64,000 nucleotides of DNA from Anaeramoeba flamelloides (Eukaryota; Metamonada; Anaeramoebidae). Shown one piece after another: positions 49,270-58,700 of the stretch; position 1 is the stretch's first letter; every line of letters begins with the position of its first letter. The DNA lies in NCBI GenBank assembly GCA_027625915.1, contig JANTQA010000036.1:5725001-5789000 (forward strand), in the 5' to 3' direction. Under the pieces are notes generated by a model. That model did not search any database. It was not told the DNA's origin and worked only from the letters and a program-made list of their open reading frames with translations. Made by a program: the position numbers and the translations under genes.

Positions 49270-49465
49270 ATTCTAGAATCACTTCAATCATTAAGAGCCA
49301 AACTTTGAAAGAAAATTAAGGCACAAAAAAACCTCAAATTATGTATATTTTTTGGAATTTTTTTTTTTATCATAAATTTTTTTACTAGAATCTGAATTTT
49401 GTGCCTTAATTTTAATTTTTTTTTGTTTATAAATTCCGGTAAATATTTGTGTCTTGGAAATATAA
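49270..49465. mobile_element. Palindromic MITE, copy F (degraded)
   Basis: The internal arms AAGGCACAAAAAAACCTCAAATTA and TTTTGTGCCTTAATTTTAATT remain. Both termini have lost the CAGTCAGTT sequence. The oldest-looking member. Confidence 0.65.
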
Positions 49466-49746
49466 CAAATTATATTAGAATTATTTTTAAAAAAAAATTT
49501 AAGTTTTTTAATCAATTGAAATCTGTCAGGAATTAACAATACAATTCTTGAAAAAAATTTGATAAATTTTCATTGACTATTCAAACTAATCAAATACCAT
49601 AGAAAAATTAAAATGGATTAAAACACCTAATAAAGTCTTAAAATTGTTATAAAAAGTGAAATACAATTAATAACTGTAAACATGCATCGAAAGGAAAACT
49701 AATTTTAATTAAAATCAATACAAAATAAAATAAAAAGTATATTGTC

Positions 49747-49946
49747 TACAGTCAGTTTCACTTTTAAGGCACAAACTTTCAACGAAATTTAAGCCACAAA
49801 AAAATCTCAAATTAAGGCACAAAATTTGGAATTTTTTTTTTTACGATTTATTTTTACTAGAATTTGAATTTTGTGCTTTAATTTGAGATTTTTTTGTGCC
49901 TTAAATTTCGTTGAAAGTTTGTGCCTTAAAAGTGAAACTGACTGTA
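49747..49946. mobile_element. Palindromic MITE, copy G
   Basis: TA-flanked and 200 bases, with CAGTCAGTTTCACTTTTAAG ends. The arms are nearly perfectly complementary over about 85 bases around a short T-rich loop. It is among the youngest copies with H and J. Confidence 0.9.
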
Positions 49947-51023
49947 TGTTATTGCTGTATATATTAGCAAAAATAATTTGAATCTTCAATAGCACATTAA
50001 TCAAATGTATTTTCTTATTACTTTTGAATATACATTGATCAAAAAAAATAGTGTATCGAGTAGAAAACCACTTTTATTGAAATCAACCCCAAAGATTTTT
50101 TTAACGTATCTAATATAACATCTAATTCGCAATAAAAATCGCACCTCAAAAGATAAATCAAATGAAAAGGTCAATTCCTTTAAGTTTGTTATAAAATTTT
50201 TTGTAATTTTCTCAATTATTATTAAATTTTCGTTTTTTGAAAGATAAAAAAAACTTTTTTTTTTCTGAAAAATTTTCATTTGAGAATCAACATACATAGT
50301 ATTTCCTTTTTGAAAAATAGCATTTTAAGCAATTAATACTATATATGTTTATTGATTATTGCCTGTTTCTTTTAATCATTTAATCTGTAGATTTCTCAAA
50401 AATAGAAGTGGATTTTTTTGAAACACTGATTATTTTATTCTGTTTGTGTTACCTTGACAATATTATTGTTATAATTGTTCTGAAAAAAATATACACAATT
50501 TTTAATTTGAACAGTAAGTTTTTTTTTTCTTTCCGATTTTTGGTTGTGTTATTTGTCTTTTTTCACCGGAAACATCACAAAATAAATATCTTAATCGGAA
50601 TTATAATAGATTTTTATTTATTTTTATTAAGTTTTTAATATTGGATTCAAACATTTTATATTTTCTTCATTAAAATTATTAATAGAAATTACCTTGAAAT
50701 TTCCAGGTAACTTCCAGTGACAATTTTAAAGCTGACTCATTCTATTTCATTTCAAAAATTAATTAAATTTTCTAAAATTTCGATTTTATCTTTAGAAATA
50801 TTCTTTCAACATAACCTCAAATAGAGAACTTTGTTGGATTTGTATGTATCAGTATTCTTTGTTAGTTGAAAATAAAATCACGAAATAAATGTAAGGTTGA
50901 AATCAGATCTACCCTTAAATAACCAAAGTTGTAAAAAAAAAAAAAATTTCAAATTGAAACATTTTTTTTGCTTTTCATTTTTTTATTGAAACATTCAAAA
51001 TACAAGCTAAAATTGAAACAATA
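49947..51023. other. Upstream region of the transporter gene
   Basis: No gene is recognised. Small frames on both strands (50001-50297 minus, 50408-50638 plus) are F/L/K/I-rich chance frames. The last 250 bases before the ATG include CAGATCTACCCTTAAATAACC and poly(A) tracts. Confidence 0.4.
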
Positions 51024-51975
51024 ATGAACTCTTCTGATTCGAGTAGTATTTCACAAAGCGATGAAGAATTAGGTTTTCCCACAAACAAAGTGCGAGAAAT
51101 CCGAATTGAACCAACTCAAATTGACTTTCCAGAATCCTATAAAATGACCCTAAACTCGATCCCAACAAATTGTTGTGAACCAGGTCCACTTGGCTTGTTT
51201 TCTCTTGCCATTGGATGCTGTGTCCTTATTGCAGCAGACTTTGGTTGGTCAAATTCAGGTTTATTATTACGTGCTCCATGGTTGTTTTGGATCCCTGGTA
51301 TTGCACAAATGATTGCTGGTATTTTTGAAATCTTTCGAAAAAATGTCTTTGGATCTTTTGCATTTATAGTAAGATTGTGTTCACAACCACAAAACCTATT
51401 TTTTTTTCTTTTCTTCTTCTCTTCTTTTCTTTTCTTATTTTGGATTTGCACATTTTTTTTCTTTTTTTTTTCTTTCTATTTTATTTGTTTTGCATTTTTT
51501 TTTCTTTTTTCTCCTTTTTTATTTTTCTAAAAATTCCTTTTGATGTTTTCACATAACTTCTCTCACTCTTTAATAACCAATTAAAAAGATTTATGGATCT
51601 CTTTGGTGTGGAATTGCATGGACTTATATGCAGGTTTTGTATGCAGGCGTTGAAGACTCACATCTTGAGCTTCATCATTTAGGTGTAATTTGTGTTGGGT
51701 TTGAAATCTTTTCAATAATCCTTTTTATTGCCAGTTTGGGGTTAAACAAAACCTTCCCTATCATTTTGGGATTCATCCAAGTTGCACTTATCGCACTAGT
51801 CTCCCATATTTTCTGGGGCACAAGCAGCGTCCCAGTAGCAGTTGGGTTGCTTGTTGTTTGTGTATTTAGCTATTACACAGGTTTTGCCGTCTTTATTAAT
51901 ACAATTGCTGGTGGTCAAGTAATGTCAACAGGTGGCCCATTTTTAAATTGGAAAAATTATGTTTCCAAAAACTGA
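51024..51975 (+). CDS. Acetate-family transporter (GPR1/FUN34/YaaH, SatP-like)
   Basis: Exon 1 is 51024-51368 and exon 2 is 51589-51975 (TGA stop), joined in phase by a 220-base GT-AG intron; 243 residues. It is a six-segment membrane protein of the AceTr family, which moves acetate or other small monocarboxylates (or ammonium, in older reports) with protons. The entry motif of TM1, NPAPLGL in most relatives, reads EPGPLGL here (52-58). Other family marks are PGIAQMIAGIFEIFRKN in TM2, FGSFAF then YGSLWCGIAWTY in TM3, and a late TM6 followed by GGPFLNW. A serine-rich, acidic N-terminal tail of about 40 residues is probably cytosolic. The Asn-to-Glu change in the constriction motif could alter selectivity. 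Inference: in a fermenting protist it would export or import acetate. Confidence 0.92.
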
Positions 51976-52494
51976 TTAACAAGCAATAAACCTAAAAAAA
52001 AACTTTAAAGTAACTGATTTGAAATTTCTTTAAATTCCTTATAAAAAACAAGTTAGCAATTTATCAAATTAATTTTATTCTTTAAAGTGTTTATTTTAAA
52101 AAACAAATATCAGTTGACTAAAACAAACAAATAACGTTTATTTGTAACCTTGTCAACTTGGTTATCTTTGAGAAAAATACAACTAATCCAAAATAAACAA
52201 TTAAGATTTTAATTATGCTTTCCAAATATTTTTCATTTTTATTCTCATTTTAACCTCCTCAAGTGATCAAATAGCCTTTGGTATTAAAATAATAATAATA
52301 CCCTCACAAAAAATCAAATTTTGTAGACTTTAATAAAGGTGAGACAAATATTTAGAGAATATCAAATATATCAAGTGATGTAGATCTGAAAAATATAGCA
52401 TCATTTTTTATATTTTTTCTCTATTTTTTTTAATATTTTTTCTCGAGAAAAATAACATATAAATATGATCAAATAAAATTTTGTTATCTCATAT
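51976..52494. other. 3' flank of the transporter gene
   Basis: AT-rich spacer; no feature recognised. Confidence 0.4.
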
Positions 52495-53300
52495 ATTTTA
52501 TAATAAGCTATTTCCTAGAAAGTGGGGCAATTTATTTAAAAATAATACTGATAAATTCAAATATATTTAATAAAATTTTTTGTTCAATTTCCAATTTTGT
52601 AATCTGAAATCTCAACTTTTAAAACAACTCAAGAGAAAGAAACTTTTGAAACACAACCAATTTAACAAAGTTTTTTAACATTTAAAAGAATAAAATACTT
52701 TCTTCAAAGCATGTGGTGAACAATTTGTAAAATGGAAAATGAAGTGAAAATTTTCAGATATTTATATGAATTTATCAGTATTTATAAAAATAAATCTTCA
52801 AAAAAGCATTTAAATACACAAAATCATTAACAATCAATTATCGATTGATGATAACAATTCAATTTTTTTCTTGGTATTGTGTTACATAAATAAAAGACAT
52901 TAAATTTCCTGAGCTCGATTTTATCTGATATTTTTTAATTTGTGAAAATTGGTGTTTATTATTTTCTTTTTGATCGAAAAAATCATTTTCATAGCTTGTT
53001 TAATCTCAACAAATTTTCAAATAGAATTGAAAACATGTAAACTTATTTTATTGTTTTAAAAAATCATTTGTATCCTTTTAATATTTTCATTTTTTTATTG
53101 AAATTGGTTGTATATTGCTTTCACCAAAAAAAGTGTTATTTTTTTTTTCATTTTTTAGAAATATTTCATCCAACATATTATAAAATAAATATCTTAGCCA
53201 TTTATTCAATCGGCATTAATATTAAACTTAATTTACTCTCTTCAATTAATGAAAAAACGTACTAACAAAGATGATTTTTTATAAAATGTAAAAAAAAATC
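52495..53300 (+). repeat. Dispersed repeat R1, longest copy
   Basis: Matches the reverse complement of 3965-4560 at both ends and 41510-41720 in the middle, so it is the most complete member, about 800 bases. It abuts the element at 53321. Confidence 0.7.
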
Positions 53301-53473
53301 CAAAATTTTTTTGAAATACCTTAAGGGAGTAGCCACAGTAAAGAAAAATTTTTCACTTTTGTGCAATTCTGAAGAGGATCAGAAAATAACATTTTTTACT
53401 CTGGTTGTACCTCATTGGTTTTTATTATTTAAAGTACTTCATTCATTAGATTTTTGAAATTTTTTTTTCAAAG

Positions 53474-53583
53474 TCTCAAAGAAATTGCCACAATAGAATG
53501 TTGGGTTGAATTGCTTAAAATAGTGTTTTGAATGTTGAATGACTTATCTTTTATTCTTCTCTCAACATTCTATTGTGGCATTT
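53474..53583. repeat. Nested inverted repeat
   Basis: CCACAATAGAATGTTG and CAACATTCTATTGTGG are perfect inverses about 75 bases apart. A small foldback inserted within the 53321-54700 element. Confidence 0.7.
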
Positions 53584-54189
53584 AATTTTTTCATTTTTTA
53601 TTTTTTCATCATTTTTGAGATTTTTTTAATCCTGACAAGATAAAGCAATTAGAAATATTTTTTCATTAGTGGCATTTGGGATTGATGGATTTTGTTTAAA
53701 AAGAACAACAATATTACAATTGAGAGAATATAAAAGGAAACATAAATGGGACTTACATAGCTAGAAGAATTCCAAAATTAGAATAATTAAGTAGAATTAT
53801 TACTTGTTAGGATTTTAAATCGTTGGGTTTAGTGGAATATGAGAAGTGAATATGATTATATGTTATCAAAGTTTAAACCACAAAATAGATACAAGTTTTA
53901 TTCAAAGAATCTGAAATTATCTTCTCCCAGAAAAAAAAACTAAACCCCATTCCAAAAATTTGGACACATCTAAAATCAAAAATAGTGAAACAAAAACTCA
54001 ATTTACTATATTCTCCCAAACCTAATATAAAAACAGATTTAAATAACATAGTATTAATGGTTTTTTAAGTAATCATTTTCATCCAAATATAAGAAAACAA
54101 TATAAAACAAAAAATAAAAACAAATGTGTCCAAAAAAAATGAAACGAGCTGAAATGAAAGAGTTTGAACAAAAAATATATTGGTAGATT

Positions 54190-54370
54190 TGTTAAAATTA
54201 TACCAACAATGGTTGATCGATCAAATGATAAGATACCATGTACCGGTTGTATGTGGATTTACCACTTGAAGAAACTCAACTGTAACCATCTATCAACCAT
54301 CTATAAAAAATTTTCAGATCTAACTAAACAGATTAAGTAACTGAAAAATTGAAAATGAAAACAAAAACAA
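54190..54370 (+). repeat. Dispersed repeat R2, copy 3 (partial)
   Basis: Shares GATCGATCAAATGATAAGATACCAT and the following CTAAACAGATTAAGTAACTG with copies at 6.5 and 39.8 kb; it has an extra GC-richer piece (CCGGTTGTATGTGG) after the first block. Confidence 0.5.
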
Positions 54371-55059
54371 AAAACACAAAAAATGATATAGTTTGTTGAA
54401 TTAAAATTAATTTCCAAATTGATGTAAATCATGTTTTTGTTATTTTTCCAACTGTTTAAACTGTGTCCAAATCAATCGAATTAAGTTTATTTTAATAAAA
54501 AAATAATAATAAAAAAAAAACTCTTTTATCAATATAATCTCTTTTTTTTTATTGTTGAACATTACTTAAAAAAAAATATCAAATAATTTTTTTAAAAAAA
54601 TTTTTAGAGAATCTACGATCACACGCCACTAAAATAAAATGTTCTTATCTCATCTCTCTCAAATTTTTATCATGTCTTATGGTGTAGCTACTCCCTTAAA
54701 TTCAATTCTATTTTTGAGAATATTGATAATTATAATTTAAAAATATTATAATAATCAAATACACTAACAACTGTTCAAGAAATATTAATAATAGAAACAG
54801 TAGAACGTAGTAATTTAGTAATTATTCTTTCCAAATTTTGAAAATGTATGAATATATATATATATAATAACCCAACTGATTGTTTTTTTTTTATTCATTA
54901 AATTATTATTTTAAAATTATGTATTCAATATTGGAAATATAATATTATTATTCTCTAATTTTCAATTGAAAAAATAAAAAAAAAAATTGTATTTTGAATA
55001 ATTATTCAAAAAATATGAAATTTGAATAAGGAAAATTGATTATTTTATACAAGTTAAAA

Positions 55060-55677
55060 TTAAAGAAAATTTAATCCTTCTAGGGCTGTTTGCATAATTG
55101 TATTACTAACAGAATCGAAAATATATTTTATATTTTTTGTATCGACTGCAGTTGTTGCGTAGGGGAAAATATCTCTATCCTTTTTAAATTTATTTACCCC
55201 TGCTTTAATAAATTTTTGCGTTATATATGAAGTTGCTTCTTCAGCATCGTAGTTACCTTTATAATCATGGAAATAAGTATCTAGATCTATTGTTTTTATT
55301 TTCTCTTTGAATAAATCAAACTTGTTTAAAAATAAAATTATAGAAGCTTTTTTAAAATGTGGGCTTCGACAGACTTCAGAAAATAAATTCATTGCCTCTT
55401 CCATTCTTATTGTACTATAATCTTCCCTCAATACTTCTGAATATCCAGTTAGTGATGCACAAAAAAGAACAGAGGTTATGTTGTCAAAAATATGAATCCA
55501 TTTCCTTCTTTCATTTCTTTGTCCACCAACCTATTGAATTAATTTATTAAATTTTATGTTTTTTTTTTGTAAATAAATTTTTTTTAAAAAAATATGAAAA
55601 TTAGCAAATTTATTTTTCAAAAATAATTCATAAAAGTTTCAATACGTTAATTAACTTATTGTTTCTAAAAGATATTA

Positions 55678-55714
<37 letters not shown>

Positions 55715-58700
55715 ACCTCCTTTTTTCTTCCGAAATTAATTTTTTTTTTATTGAACAAAAAAGAATGGTTTATTTGAAAATAAATCAATAAAAACATCAT
55801 TTTTACCTTTTTTTTTTTTTAATCTCTTCATAAAAATAATTTCAATAACTAATAAAAAATGGTTTTTATTTTTATTTTCAATTTCATAAATAATTTCATT
55901 TTTTGAAGATTGATGTTTCTTTGGTAAGTTCACATTTTTTAAAAATGTGTATGTAGTAAAAATTTAAAATTTTAAAATTCTCACAAAAGTTATTTTTTAA
56001 AAAAGTTCCTTGATCAAAAAATAGTTAAATACGTTTCAATAATGAGTTTAAGAATAAATTATTTTAGAGGGGGGTGAAAAAGAATTCAAAACTAATACAC
56101 ATCTGAATTTCACCTTTTTTTGAATTAATAATCTAAAATAATAATTATAAATAATAATAAAAAAACAGCGGTTAAATATTTACATCACAAAGAAGAAATT
56201 CAAATGTTCCAATTTTGAAATGCGCTTCTTGTAAACCAGTTGTTCTAACTCTGGCGCGTAATATATCTTGTTCTGTGGGAAGATAATCTTTCTCTCCAAT
56301 TCTGTCCAAAGATTCAAAAAAACTATTTTATAGAAAGAAATAATAAGAATATTTGAAGTTGTATAGATATATTTTGAATCAGAAAAAAATTGAGTTAAAA
56401 AAAAAATGTTTTATTGATAATTATAAACCCCATCCCAAACAATAAATAATTTTTATAACATGTCATAATCTTATGTTATAGGTGTTAGAAATTTGGAAAA
56501 TGTTACAAATTTTGATAGAAACCTATTAAAATATTAATAACTTCCATTATAGCATTTTTGTAGAAAAATAAACTTAATTATTTAAATTATTTTTTTTTTA
56601 GAAATAAAAAGCGTAATAAAATTTCAAAAAACATGTTATATATCAGATAAAACGTGTTATACAAGGTGTTATAAAATTTGGAATTTGAAAAAAAAAAATT
56701 CAAAAAAAAATAATCCCAATCCATTTTTACAAAAAGTTTTTAATTACAAATTTAACATTTAAAATAGTTTTCAACTATAATATTATATGATGTAAAAATA
56801 TTAACAAGATGTATTATTTAATTGTTTTATTGAATTGTTTTTTTTTTTAAGATTTTTTAATACAGTCAGTTTCACTTTTAAGGCACAAACTTTCAACGAA
56901 ATTTAAGGCACAAAAAAATCTCAAATTAAGGCACAAAATTTGGAAATTTTTTTTTTACAATTTATTTTTACTAGAATTTGAATTTTGTGCTTTAATTTGA
57001 GATTTTTATTGTGCCTTAAATTTCGTTGAAAGTTTGTGCCTTAAAAGTGAAACTGACTGTAATAAAAAATTAATTTGTAATTTTGAAAATAATAAAAATA
57101 AGAAAATGTTTTCCAAAATGCTATTCCTACTTTATTCAAAAATCTAGTATAATCAAGAGTTTTGTTATTAAGATATTTTAAGTGATTGTTAACAAAATTT
57201 TTTTATTATTAGGGTAATGAGAGAATTTATATATATATATGCTCAATTCATAAATTCCGATTCAAAGTATGAATAAAAAACAGTTATTAGAAGTATTTTA
57301 GACTTAAAATCTATGGAAAAAAGCCCAACATAATTTTTAATTGGGGAAAATTACCGTAAACAAAAAGTAAAAGAAAAACTATTAACTTTAAAGAACAATT
57401 CAGTATTTTATTACAAACTAAATTAACAAATATAATTTCGAGAATATTTTAAGTGGAAATTCGATAAGTTTATTGGATATCTCAAAAATAATCAAATTTC
57501 ATAAAAATTTTTTAATAAAATATAAACCAAAGAATTATTAATAATTTTAATCTCAATCAAATAAACAGAAACAATTTAGTTCTTAATCCATTCTCAAAAT
57601 CTGATCATTAATTTTTGAGATCTCAAAAATATTTAAATTTTTCAAAAAATTTTATAAAAGTTGATAAAATCAAGAGAAAAACCCAATACCAAATAATATT
57701 ATGACAAGTACTTTTAAAGTGTTTAAACCTCCATTTTATTTTTAATCATTTATTTTTTCTTTTATTATTTGATCTTACTTTTTTTTTCATAGGAGGGTTT
57801 CCAATTAAAAATTGTAAACAACTTTTTTTCCTGTTTCATTTTTTAAAAAAATAGTAATGATAGTTTTATATAATTGTAGTGCTTTTTTGAATACAATTTG
57901 ATTTTTAAAGGGTAAAAATACGGATATATCATGTGTTAAGCAGCATAAAAAAACTTAGATTAAGAACAGATATTGTGATAGAATACTATCAAATTTAATT
58001 GAAGAATAAATCTGCCAGAGTTGTTTTTTGGATTTCATTTGAATTAGAAGACACAAATTTAATCACTACAAAGTTATATCTTTATAGTGCTAGAACTTTA
58101 TTGTATACAATAGATTTAGATAAATCATCACAAAATAATCAAAATGGGTATAAAAAAAAAAAAAAAGATCAATTCAACAAATCAAATTGGAAAATGTCTC
58201 AAGAAGTTCGATTAAAACCATTCAATTTCTGATTTGAAAAACAAAAAAAAACATTGATGAGAAAAAATAAACCATTTTGCTATCATAATCACTTCAAAAA
58301 AATGTCATAAAGTTGGTTCCACTTTTAAGACACAAACTTTAAATCAAATTTAAGGCACAAAAAAATCTCAAATTAAGAACATTTTTTTGGAATTTTCTTT
58401 TTAACAATTTTTTTTACTAGAATTTGAATTTTGTCCCTTAATTTGAGATTTTTAGTGTGCCTTAAGGATTATCCGAATTTTCTGCTTGGTGGATACTATT
58501 TTTAAGTGTAGAAAAATATTTATGGGGTTAAAAGAAACTTGATCTTATAGATCTTGCTAACTCTAAAATTTAGAGTGTTTTTTGGAAATTTTTGAGTTTG
58601 GCAAAGTCATTTTTAGGTTGAATTTAACATCTTTGTTATTTTCTCTTGACAAATCTGGATAGTATTCTTGAAAAAATAAAAGAATTCCGACTTTCTTCTC

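Larger units (their letters stand above)
53321..54700. mobile_element. ~1.4-kb element with TTAAGGGAGTAGC inverted ends
   Basis: The left end is TTAAGGGAGTAGCCACAG (about 53321) and the right end is the inverse of TTAAGGGAGTAGCTACAC (54682-54699). TTAA next to GGG is what piggyBac-type elements show, but only about 17 bases are inverted and no transposase is recognisable, only decayed AT-rich sequence with a few short open stretches. It contains a nested 110-bp inverted pair and part of repeat R2. Confidence 0.55.
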
